From: Daphnia pulex
Lineage: Eukaryota; Arthropoda; Branchiopoda; Diplostraca; Daphniidae
DNA: 64,000 nt
Reading direction: 5' to 3'
Assembly: GCF_021134715.1 (NCBI RefSeq)
Contig: NC_060021.1
Coordinates: 1,054,001-1,118,000, forward strand
Shown: piece by piece, positions 48,501 through 58,566 of the stretch
Layout of the letters: each line of letters starts with the position of its first letter
Position numbering within the stretch: position 1 is the first letter of the stretch
Position numbers and translations under genes: made by a program
The notes under the pieces: generated by a model
Database searches by the model: none
Told to the model about the DNA's origin: nothing
What the model saw: only the letters and a program-made list of their open reading frames with translations

Positions 48501-49330
48501 TCAAAATAACAAATTCATATTCCGCAAAAATGGTGTGACCCAGCTACTGTACTTATTTCCATCTTCCATAGTTTATATTTCTATTCCTACATGAATTCCT
48601 TTGGAATTCATTAATTCAATGAACTAAAAATGGTGTATTGGATATTGATTTAAACATCCTGTAAGAAAGAAAACTTTTGGATTAGTGAAACCATCAAAAT
48701 AGCAATTTCATATTCAGCAAAATAGATGTGATCCAGCTACTGAGCTTATTTCTATTTGGCCTAGTTTCTATTTCTATTCCTACATGAATTCCTTTGGAAT
48801 TCATTGCTTCAATGAACTTAAAATGGTTACTGGACATCGAGTTACAAATCCTGAAAGAATAAACCGCTTTCAATAAGTGAAACTAGAAATATATAAACTT
48901 CAAATTCATTGAAGTGTTTTCAAGCTCTTGGAAGAATCATCCATTATTTCTATTCTACTCCATCAGGAATGTTTTAATGAATTCCTTGATTCAATGAACT
49001 TTAAATGGTGTATTCGGCATCGATTTACACATCCTGTAAAAATAAAACGCTTTGAATAGGTGAAACAATAAATATATCAACTGCAAATTCTTTCAAGTGG
49101 AATTTCCCAGCTCCTGGAAGAGTTTCTATCATCCCTTGTTTCTATTTATACTCAATGATGAATGTGTTAATAAATTATTTGATTCAATTATCTTTAAATG
49201 GTGTATTGGACATCGATTTACACATCCTCTAAGAATAAAACGCTTTGAATAAGTGAAACTATAAATATATACACTTCAAATTCATTGAAGTGGTATTTCC
49301 CAGCGTCTGAAAGAGTTTCTATCATCCCTT
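45534..49330. repeat. Satellite block 5, right part
   Basis: About 19 monomers of the same 190-bp family as 36236-37494. Beyond about 48860 the monomers are more diverged (AATAAAACGCTTTGAATAAG) and come to resemble block 1. Several monomers carry small deletions. No gene. Confidence 0.9.
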
Positions 49331-49570
49331 GTTTCTAATTCTACCTCATCAATAAAATATTCTACACTGATTCAAGACGAAAAATATCATTATATAAGTG
49401 ATAGGAAAGGTCTCCACCACGATTTGGAAATATTTCAGGCTAGGTATGTTTGGGACGTATTTTGGGGTTTCTTCAAAACCAAAGCAACCTATCACATATA
49501 ATGAGTCTTCTGGTATAATTATTGCAAAATAGAGTACTTTTCACTGATTCAACACGAAAATACCATTCTA
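49331..49570. repeat. Repeat family D, left copy
   Basis: Contains ATAGGAAAGGTCTCCACC, TTCTTCAAAACCAA and CACTGATTCAACACGAAAA. Parts recur at 50604-50637 and 53532-53680, so the original array was split by the palindromic element and the gag-only LTR element. Confidence 0.7.
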
Positions 49571-50601
49571 CAGTCCCCTCCATAAGTATGGGATCACCCC
49601 GCGCCGTTCCATAAGGCGGCGTGTATTTTTCATATGGGTTTTTCGGGTGGCAAAAATCGAAAAAATGACATAAATTCACCAAACTTGGGATTTATGTCAT
49701 TTCACGTTTTTTCTATTGTCTGAATTTTTTTCAGATTTTTCCCCCTATTTTTTATGCCTAGAAAAGTGGCGCACAAAGTATCGGATCACTCCGACGGCGG
49801 CCGTGTTGTCTTATGGCTCAAATGGGCTTTTCATATTGCTTTTTATATATTTAATTTTTAAGAAGGAATTTTTATATTCAAACCCTTTTTACATTTCCCT
49901 TTTATAAATTAACTGTAAGATTTCCATTATGATCGGAACCATTTCCGAATTTTCCCAGATTTATTAATTTTCCCAGTTGCTAAAATAAGAGACTACAGAA
50001 GAGTTCATTTAGGGTTTGCAACCTCTATCAGCTGGCGTAGGCCGGAAAATTAGTGTCGTTTCTATACGCCCCTTAAGTAAAAAAGGAAGTAGAGTGCCAG
50101 TGGTGTATAGAAACGAACCTAATTTTCCGGCCTACGCCAGCTGATAGAGGTTGTAAACCGTAAATGAAGTCTTCTGCAGTCTCTTATTTCAGAAACTCGG
50201 GAAACGAATAAATCTGGGAAAATTCGAAAATAATTCATATCATCATGAAAAACTGACAGTAAATTTATGAAAGGGTATAGTATGCACGGTTTGAAAATAA
50301 AAATTCCTTCTAGAAAATTAATTATATAAAAAGCAATATGAAAAGCCCATTTGCGCCATAAGACAACACGGCCGGCGTCGGAGTGATCCGATACTTTGTG
50401 CGCCACTTTTCTAGGCATAAAAAATAGGGGAAAAAATCTGAAAAAAATTCAGACAATAGAAAAAACGTAAAATGACATAAATCCCAAGTTTGGTGAATTT
50501 ATGTCATTTTTTCGATTTTTGCCACCCGAAAAACCCATATGAAAAATACACGCCGCCTTATGGAACGGCGCGGGGTGATCCCATACTTATGGAGGGGACT
50601 G
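49571..50601. mobile_element. 1.03-kb near-perfect palindrome with Tc1/mariner-type ends
   Basis: The ends CAGTCCCCTCCATAAGTATG and its mirror are flanked by TA on both sides. The two arms, about 500 bp each, match through to a loop of about 30 bp near 50072-50100 (GGCGTAGGCCGGAAAATTAG against CTAATTTTCCGGCCTACGCC). No transposase. It looks like a snap-back element made by inverted duplication of one transposon end. Confidence 0.9.
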
Positions 50602-50637
50602 TATGTAATAGGAAAGGTCTCTACCCCAATTTGGAAA

Positions 50638-50823
50638 TGTGATGAAGTCGAATAAAGAGAGAGAGAGATTGCGGCTCGATTCAGTATATTGGGACGACCA
50701 ATGCTCTGTGAAGAGCAGACAGAGACTGAGTGGGAGTCAGAGTGAGACAGAGAGATAGGGAGGGGGTCCTCTCCTATATATAGAGCCGATGGGTGCCGTG
50801 TTGCCAGATGGCATATCATCACA
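50638..50823 (-). repeat. 3' LTR of the gag-only element
   Basis: 186 bp, apparently identical to 53346-53531. Contains a GA-rich tract and CTATATATAG, a possible TATA element. Confidence 0.9.
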
Positions 50824-51299
50824 CGCCCCTTTCAATGAGCAAAGATAACACAGCATAGTTAACTTTGCTCTTTAAGGTGTTAAAGAAACATGCACCAACT
50901 GGGCAACACACAATACACACATAACCATGAATAAGTAAACATGCGAATGAGATGGGTGTCAATGTGTCTTCTCGGCTGGGAAAAAAAAAATGACGTTCCG
51001 GTTGGCGGAGGTGGTTGACCGACGTGGGATGGTTGGAGCTGCAATACCAGCGGCCAGTTTTGGCGTCGATGGGCGGCGTCGTCGTTGTGTCGGTTGCTAC
51101 CGCGTCCACGGAGAAGGATGATGATGGTGTTGTTGTCATCAAGGTCGGGAAGGTCCATGGTGAGAAAACAGCCAGGCGATGTTAGGATCGTCGTTTGGTT
51201 CCAACTTCAAAATTCGACGCGAGATGGCGCCAAGTGCTGGATGAAATATGGAAGCATCGGGAGGCTGCTCACGAAAATTAACTTCCGCCACGTAAACTG

Positions 51300-51870
51300 C
51301 AACGTGGTGGGGGTGCTGTATGCACAAACGGACCAAAAAAAATAACTGTGACGGGGTGAGTGTGTCGATGAAAACACGAGTCACACTGTTGTGCTGTACG
51401 CACGAACATAAAACAAAAACAAACTGCTTGTCACGTGGGAGATGTGTCGAAAGAACGAGTCACACAAATCATGCTGTATGCACAATTAAATGTAGGGGAG
51501 ACCGGGGCTATGTGGGACATGGGGCTACATGGGACATCGCAGTTTTGAGCATGTTCCCGTAATTTTTTTTAAATAATTTTTTTACTATATTCGAGCATTT
51601 ACCATGCCCCATGTTGGGTAAAAAAATTATTTAAAAAAAATTACGGGAACATGCTCAAAACTGCGATGTCCCATGTAGCCCCATGTCCCACATAGCCCCG
51701 GTCTCCCCTACGCCATGTGATGAGGGTGTGGGTGCGTCGAAGAGAACGAGTCGCACCGTTCGTGCTGTATGCACGATGAGAACCAAATCCGTCCGTCACG
51801 TGGGGGATGCGTCGCAAAAAAAACGAGTCACATCGATAGCGCTGTATGCACTATAAACTGTTCAACACGC
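51300..51870. repeat. Tandem repeat inside the gag-only element
   Basis: Four units of roughly 85-100 bp share ACGAGTC(A/G)CAC and GCTGTATGCAC, with GTGTCGA or GCGTCGA before them. The third junction is interrupted by the miniature element at 51495-51708. Noncoding; lies in the 3' part of the element. Confidence 0.65.
51495..51708. mobile_element. 214-bp miniature element nested in the gag-only element
   Basis: TA-flanked, with inverted arms of about 95 bp that look perfect: GGGGAGACCGGGGCTATGTG against CACATAGCCCCGGTCTCCCC. Its end matches the remnant at 484-505, so the same family occurs at both ends of the window. Confidence 0.92.
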
Positions 51871-51897
51871 GTGCGGGGATGTTCCGGGGTAGTAGAT

Positions 51898-52813
51898 TTA
51901 AGTACGGCACACTTGAGCGTAATGATTGGGCTTACCACATCGTTTACACTTTCTACCTTGGGCCGGGCAGGCCGTCAAGGGTTTACACCGCGATTTTGAG
52001 CCACAGTTCCAGCAGCCCGTAAACTTGTCGAAGTCCAATTCACTTTCACCTTCGGGCGGTTTGTCCGTTTCACGAGGTGGTGGTCGGTCCGACATCTGCT
52101 TAGATCGCCTGTAGTTTGAAGTAGTGCCTTGGATCGCTGCTGCGTCTCCGGTCTTCAAGTTTTTTTGATTGCTTGTTGGAGGCTTCAGCTGTCCGAATAA
52201 TAGTCAGCGCTTGATCCAGCGATAAAGCCGCACCTTGTTCAAGGAGTTTCACTCGCACTTCATCGCTTTCAACGCCGAATATAAGTTGGCCTAAAATACG
52301 AGTTTTTTCACAATTCGCACAACAATCCGTCGCGAATTCACATTTCCGAGCTAAGTCCCGCAACTCACACAACCAATCGTCTGCTGATTGTTGCACGCCT
52401 TGTGTCTTTGCCGCGAACTGTTGGCGCCACACGTGGCGGTTGCGGCCGGCATTGCAACGAGTACGGAGGTGGTCGATGATGACCGTGTGGTTGTCAAGCT
52501 GCGTGTCGGTTAAGCCCATGGAGAGAACCGCTTGGAGTGTGTCGGTTGACAGGCACGATAGCAGCGTGTGAGCCTTGTATACGGCCCGCTGACCTGCGTC
52601 CAGCGCCGAATCAATCGTCGACAGGCTGAGAAAAATCGTCCATTTCTTGTGCCATAATTCAAACGAGTCCTTATATTCATCTAAGTCAAAAGGTGGAGGT
52701 TTACCATACGGCTTAAAAGCCGGATTCGCCATGTTGTGGTAATTGCTCCAAAGCCAGTCAATGTCAAGCACACTATTTTCGTTCTCCAGCTTGAAGAGAG
52801 AAAAATAAAACAC
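51898..52813 (-). pseudogene. gag of the 2.9-kb element, one frame break
   Basis: The first frame (52813-52100) gives a capsid-like region, with W-W residues in KWTIF and a QSADDWLCELRDLA helix typical of gypsy-type gag. Near an A7 run at about 52157-52163 (minus) the sense passes to a second frame that ends at 51898. That frame contains a Cys-rich segment CWNCGSKSRC and a zinc knuckle CKRCGKPNHYAQVC (C-x2-C-x4-H-x4-C). A single-base indel in the homopolymer explains the break. The initiating ATG may be at the MANPAFK methionine rather than the first one. No protease follows. Confidence 0.75.
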
Positions 52814-53345
52814 AAAATGGATGCTTGTTGCTGGCCACTAACACTGTAACGTGGGAACAAAAACTCAAACTGCACTGCTCAGTGGCCCATCAATCACGAT
52901 AGCTACCATGACAAGAACCAGCGAAAGCATGGCGAAAAAATGTTCAAAAAACTGCCCAATGGCCAATAAATCACGATCGCTATCATGAAACAGACCAACG
53001 TGAGCGAGAAATTCGACTCCAATTAACAGTTAAATGTAAGATGCTTTAGATGAACACGGATGCACGAATGTCTTCATCCAATCAAATCGAAACAATGGCG
53101 GGCAAAAAATGTTAGGCCACACAATACTCACTAGTCAACTGGGTAGTGCCGTGCGCAGCCATGCGGTCGTGACGAAACTGTCATGACAACACAAAAACTG
53201 CAGTTCACACACACTCTGGTCGGGAAATTAACGCCAATAAATTGTCACAATAAATTGCACGATGAATGTACCTTAACTGAAACGACCATCAACTGCCATG
53301 CCGATTGCTGGTAAACGGGATGGCGTTGGACTACCAACTGCGCCA

Positions 53346-53531
53346 TGTGATGAAGTCGAATAAAGAGAGAGAGAGATTGCGGCTCGATTCAGTATATTGG
53401 GACGACCAATGCTCTGTGAAGAGCAGACAGAGACTGAGTGGGAGTCAGAGTGAGACAGAGAGATAGGGAGGGGGTCCTCTCCTATATATAGAGCCGATGG
53501 GTGCCGTGTTGCCAGATGGCATATCATCACA
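53346..53531 (-). repeat. 5' LTR of the gag-only element
   Basis: 186 bp, the partner of 50638-50823. Followed on the minus strand without a gap by the primer-binding site. Confidence 0.9.
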
Positions 53532-53680
53532 GGAAATATTTCGAGCATGATGTTAGGGACGCATTTTTGGTTTTTCTTCAAAACCAATGGAACCTATCAT
53601 ATATAATGAGTTTTCTGGTAAAATTATTGTAAAATAGAGTATTCTACACTGATTCAACACGAAAAATACCATTATATAGT
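53532..53680. repeat. Repeat family D, right copy
   Basis: Continuation of the repeat interrupted at 50637, with TTTTCTTCAAAACCAATGG and CACTGATTCAACACGAAAAA as in 49331-49570. The GGAAA at its start is the target duplication of the LTR element. Confidence 0.7.
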
Positions 53681-53950
53681 AGGCACCAAAAGTGTCCGGA
53701 CACCCGAGAGAACCTTATGGGAAACCGCTGTTTTCGCAAGGCGAAAAGGTGGTCAAATTTTCATTCGATTTGAATGAAAATTATTCTGTAGGTTCTCTCG
53801 GGTGCCAGGAACAATCCTAATTTTTTTTAGAATTTTAAAATAATGGGAAGGGTAGGTTTATGGTGAACCTAAAAGTGCCCGGACAGTAGAGAGGCCCATA
53901 TGTAAATGGGCTTACTTTAAGTCCCAATTGTGACTCACTGGGAAATGCTA
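53681..53950. repeat. Mariner-like terminal fragments
   Basis: Contains GGCACCAAAAGTGTCCGGAC, CGAGAGAACCTTATGGG and, 170 bp on, CTAAAAGTGCCCGGACAGTA. The arrangement is like the two ends of a short Tc1/mariner derivative, and the piece is related to 32460-32720. No ORF. Confidence 0.45.
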
Positions 53951-54159
53951 GAGAAATGCAAATGGTCTTTAAAAAAAGATCTGCGTTTCTTCTATGGCAC
54001 CCGTGAGCCAAGATTTTTTAAAACTATTAGTGTTCTTTCCCTACCCACCCTCAAAATTGATTTCGTTCAGATCTCCACTTCTGAGAGCCGTGCACTGCTG
54101 CCGGGTCTACGGAATTGCTTACTCTCCCCCACGTTAGTAGGGACTGGGGGGGAGATAAG

Positions 54160-54425
54160 CTATTTTCTATCTTCCTATTTTCTAGAAATAGGAAAATAGG
54201 AAAATATTTTCTTTCTTCCTATTTTCTATCTTCCTTTTTCCTATCTTCCTATTTTCTATCTTTCTATTTTCTATCTTCCTATCATTTATCTTCCTATTTT
54301 CTATCTTCCTATTTTCTATCTTCCTATTTTTTATCTTCTTATTTTCTATTTTCCAATTTGCTACCTTCCTATTTTCTATCTTCCTATTTTCAATCTTCCT
54401 ATTTCCTAGAAATAGGAAAATAGAA
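54160..54425. repeat. Minisatellite, 15-bp unit
   Basis: About 14 copies of a unit close to CTATCTTCCTATTTT, bounded on both sides by the palindromic phrase CCTATTTTCTAGAAATAGG or a near variant. The apparent FLSSY-rich peptide is only the repeat translated. The 350 bp after it hold nothing I can name. Confidence 0.9.
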
Positions 54426-54781
54426 AGTAAACGTCCCTATCGTGTTTACCAAAAAATATCGCCATTTCCTGCCACAAGGGAAGAATGGAAAGAAGAGACG
54501 AAGGAAGAAACTAAGAGGGGACAAAGGGGTGGCGCGGGGTTCTCTTTCCTCGGGGCAGGATATAGTCTTTGAAAACAAAATGCCTTTTACTTAAAAATTA
54601 ATAATAAATAAACTAACAATGTCCAGTGAAGTCAGAAAAAAAGAAGTAACTTGCCAGAATGATGACAAATCTTTTAAAATTATTAAACACAAAAATAACC
54701 TATTCTTTCATTTTGTATTATTTAATCGAAAATGAAGCTCCATAAGAGGGCTGTGTTAATTTTAGGCATGTTGTCCCTGAT

Positions 54782-55340
54782 TAGGGCTGTGGCCCGGGAC
54801 GTTTTTAACGGGGTTTTTTTCAATGGGTTTTTTAGATGGGTTTTTCTTCTTCCGCGGGTCGGAGCGGGTTGGGCCAACTGAGTGAACGGGTTTGGCCCGG
54901 GCCAACCCATGGGTCAAAAAATGTTTACCGGTTGGGTAACGGCTCGGGTAAAAAATCGGGTCAAACACACTTTTTTTTTTACAAACTTAAAAAAATTCCC
55001 TAAATTTCTTAATTATCTTCTTCTTCCAACAGTGACACGTCAATTCTGTCTTCTGAACACCCCTGAACGCCCTTTTCTACCACTTATCCTACTTTTCATG
55101 CTACGAAATTATCGTAGAGCATTTGGCGGCAATATTTTGAGGCCGCAGGCATAGAGAATAACGAGCTTCTCTATGTGACTACTAGATGGCGCCACCGCTC
55201 GGGTTGGCCCGCGGTACCGGGAGTTCAACCCGTCGCCCGCCCCGTTAAAAAAAATGCCTCGGTGGGTCGAGTCGGGTTGGGTTTTTTTTCGTTCAGCCCG
55301 GGTGGTGGCCCGGGTTTTCATCGCCCGGGCCACAGCCCTA
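54782..55340. mobile_element. hAT-type non-autonomous element
   Basis: 559 bp with perfect 17-bp terminal inverted repeats TAGGGCTGTGGCCCGGG / CCCGGGCCACAGCCCTA and an exact 8-bp duplication TCCCTGAT on both sides (54774-54781, 55341-55348). The 8-bp duplication is the hallmark of hAT insertion. The interior is unusually GC-rich at its ends (GGCCCGGGCCAACCCATGGG) and encodes no transposase. Confidence 0.92.
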
Positions 55341-55575
55341 TCCCTGATCGATATTTTTGACCTTTTCCAGACCTGGCAACTCAGCATCCTTGGGTCGTCT
55401 ATTCTATGCTACTTTTTCCAAATTTTAGATTCTATTCTGAATTTTTGACACAGTAAATATTAATATTTCCGAGAAGGTCAATGAATAAAGCCTACATTTA
55501 TGCAAAAAAACAAGGTTCATATAAAAATCCGATGTTGCAGTTAGTTCCCGGTAACCCCCTCCCCCCCGGTCGAGT

Positions 55576-55690
55576 CTATTGCACCGTCAGGCCGCTAGGG
55601 GCGCTCTGACGGTTGGGGCCCCTCTCTAGTCTCTACCCTTTCCCCCGTTTCCAGAACCGTCAGGCCGCTAGAGCGCAGTCATAACTTGAC
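55576..55690 (+). promoter_or_regulatory. Candidate promoter region of the acyl-CoA synthetase gene
   Basis: Two direct copies of CCGTCAGGCCGCTAG (near 55584 and 55656) lie 50-150 bp before the start codon in a local GC-rich, CpG-containing segment. CCGTCAG...CTGACGG also forms an inverted pair near 55584-55614. Position and composition suggest regulation; no TATA box is evident. Confidence 0.3.
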
Positions 55691-55729
55691 TCCGATATAC
55701 ACGTGATTCTATTTTACTCTGCTTCTTCT

Positions 55730-58566
55730 ATGTTCGCTCGAAAGCCCTTGACCATTCACTCTCGCCATCTGTTGAAAACCACACTAACCCACTCGAGAAA
55801 ACCCTCGGGCACAAGTAACAAAACAATAGCATACCGTGAATGGAAAACATTGATATCTGTCAAATTTGGACTGACTGCGTATATACGGAATGGATAACCA
55901 GTTTTCATCTCGTAGTTCAATCTTATTCTGAATATGATTCCACGTTTCATTTCAGGTAGGTGGCTGCTAGGAATTTAGAATATATTTAATAAGCTATTTC
56001 AAAATTTCCAATGCATTGTTTCTAGTTCGTGTTCGTTCACAACGTCAATTGACTGCTGCGACTGCGCATTAAAGTCTAGAAACACATGATCACATTGTTT
56101 TTAGATATCTTAGCAGATTCTGTATATCTATTTATCTATTTTCTTTATCATTCCTTATCATTAATCTTGTTTAAAACTTCAAATAGCAAATTCTGTATTG
56201 GTTAATAAGCAATGCACATAAAACAGTAAGGTTGTATTACTTGAAAACAGAATAGAGCCTTTCTTGGATGAGAAGACGATTGCAGTTGAACCTGAAAATA
56301 TTTTGAAATTCAAAATATCAGTATTTTATATGTTATAGATAACTTTGTGCATCTTTTAAAATGGTGACTGTAGTGGGAAAAATTATCAATAGTAAAGAAA
56401 CAAAAAATTTTAATTGACATTAAGATATGATTTATGTAATCTCATTTATTACCCTTATGTGATTTCAGAAGCAGACCCAAGAATCCTGACTTATCCAGAA
56501 GAATATGATAATTCCCTCCCTGATGATGTTTCATTCCCAGAGTTCATTTTACAGAGGATAGTGCGCTGGGATGATAAAGTGGCTTGTGTGAGTGAAAAAT
56601 CATATATATTCAGTTAGAATTAGAAAAATATAATAATAGAGATCAATTGACACCCTCACAGGTAAATGCTGAAACAAAACAAGCTTTCACTTTTGCTCAA
56701 ATAAGAGAAAGTTCTTTTGCACTGGCAGCTGGATTACAAAGAAAAATTAACCTCAAACGAGGAGACAAGGTCGCAGTAGTTCTGCCCAACTGTTTGGACT
56801 ACCCCGTCGTAACGTTTGCCGTTACTTTGTGTGGAGGTTGTGCTATACTCATAAACCCTGCTCAAACCATAAGTATTTTTCGTTCTTTCTTAGTTCATAC
56901 TCGCTTGAATTGGATCTCATTGATTTATGTATGTATTAATTGCAGATGAATTGGGACATTCAGTTAAATTAACCGACCCGAAAATATGGATTGGAACGGA
57001 AGATTCTTTTGTAAAATTCGAAGAAATTTACAAGGGTTATTCCAACCGACCTGCTTTTGTTTTCCTAAATCCTCGTTCAACTGGTGATAATAACGTGATA
57101 ACTGTTTCACAGCTGATAGTCCTTGGACATGAACACGATTTCCGACGACCAAGTGTCAATCCTCATGAAGATGCCGCGCTTATTCTTTTTTCCAGCGGAA
57201 CTACTGGTGTTCCCAAAGGCGTCGTTTTGACTCATTTGAACTTGATGGCATCCCGACGACAGAGCGAGTATGATATCCTTTCGATTTATATCCATCCATA
57301 ATTAATTATTTATATTCGTTTTCAGGGAACTCGCTAAAAATGTTCGACGTCAAAATCCGTAAGAAGTTTTTTAAACGATCATTATTGTGAGTTAATAAGT
57401 AGTTGAAATCTACCCAGCGGAACGTCAATCCCGGCCAGTGAATGTTTAGCAGCCGTTCTTCCTTTTTACCATTCGTTCGGCATCAGTGGTGTCTTTGATA
57501 ACCTTATGGGAGGTTTACGATTCGTTTTAATACCCAACTTTACTCTACAACGTTTTCTTCAGGCTGTTCAAGATTACAAAGTAGGCAATGTTTAAATAGA
57601 ATTCATCCCGATCAACTTCTTAATATGACTTATTTTCCTAGATCACCATAGTATCGTTGGTTCCAGCAATTGCTATTCAACTAGCCAAACAACCCGTTGA
57701 GAAGCGTTACGACCTTAGTTCGCTGCGAGTTATTAGGTGCGGTGCATCCGCTTTGAGTGCTGAAACCATCACAATTTTGAAGCAAAAGTTGAACTGCTTA
57801 GTCTACCAAGGTTACGGAATGACGGAAGCAACTGTACGCTCTCACGCCAACTATAAAGGCGTTAATCGGGATGGCAGTATCGGGATCGTCATGCCATTTT
57901 GCCAATGCAAATTAAGTCTCAAGTTTTATGTTTAATGATTATAATAGTTTCTGTTTAAATAGTTAGTAATATATTCGAATTTTCAACCCATAGGTTGTAG
58001 ATCGCAATACAAATGAAGCTCTGGGACCAAAAGAAGAGGGCGAGATATGCGTCAGAGGTCCAGTCATTATGAAGGGTTACATCGGTGATGCAGTAGCTAC
58101 CCAAGCCACGATAGACTCACATGGCTGGCTTCACACTGGCGACATAGGCTACTATGATGAAGACGGCTACTTTTTTCTTACTGATCGCATGAAAGAACTT
58201 ATCAAATATAAAGGACTGCAGGTGTCCCCAACTGAGCTCGAAAAAATTCTTCTGACTCACCCAGATGTCCTTGACGTTGCAGTAGCTCCTGTTAGTGATC
58301 TAAACGCCGGAGAAATTCCTCGTGCCTACGTTGTCAAACGACCAGAATGTACTATGACGGGCGATGAGCTGGCAAATTTCCTTTCAGGTTCTAAATTATT
58401 TTTACTCTTTGAAAATCATGTAACTGATTGTTGTTTTATTACAGATAAAGTGAGCTCCTACAAGCAACTACGTGGTGGTGTTGTCTTTGTCGAAACGATT
58501 CCGAAGACTAGTACTGGTAAAATCATCCGTCGAGCTTTAGTAGCAAAATATCCCAGCAAGTTATAA
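55730..58566 (+). CDS. Luciferase/4CL-type fatty acyl-CoA synthetase (AMP-forming), 9 exons
   Basis: Exons: 55730-55814, 56469-56587, 56662-56872, 56946-57267, 57326-57358, 57418-57580, 57642-57911, 57994-58387, 58445-58566; about 572 residues. It activates a carboxylic acid with ATP to an acyl-adenylate and then acyl-CoA. Visible motifs: SSGTTGVPKG (about 221-230), YGMTEAT (369-375), GWLHTGDIGYYDEDG with the ribose-binding Asp near 451, DRMKELIKYKG with Arg 466, and PKTSTGKIIRR with the catalytic Lys near 558. The C-terminus is SKL, a peroxisomal import signal. Exon 1 is inferred from phase and encodes an Arg/Lys/His-rich, acid-free stretch. The junction after exon 7 lacks a GT donor: AAA is followed by TTAAGT where GTAAGT would be expected. 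Otherwise the gene is intact. The substrate is not predictable. Confidence 0.88.

Larger units (their letters stand above)
50638..53531 (-). mobile_element. 2.9-kb gag-only LTR element
   Basis: 186-bp LTRs (50638-50823 and 53346-53531), TGTGATGA...ATCATCACA, flanked by the 5-bp duplication GGAAA. On the minus strand a PBS TGGCGCAGTTGG (53345-53334) directly abuts the 5' LTR and fits a tRNA-Ser 3' end; a purine tract GAAAGGGGCG precedes the 3' LTR. The interior carries only gag, in two frames. No pol. A non-autonomous element that must have been mobilised in trans. Confidence 0.9.

Noticed and set aside
50819..51562. Several 80-107-codon ORFs on both strands inside the gag-only element
   Set aside because: They overlap each other, lack known motifs and run through tandem and inverted repeats.
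54115..54423. Ser/Phe/Leu/Tyr-rich ORF
   Set aside because: It is the translation of a 15-bp minisatellite.
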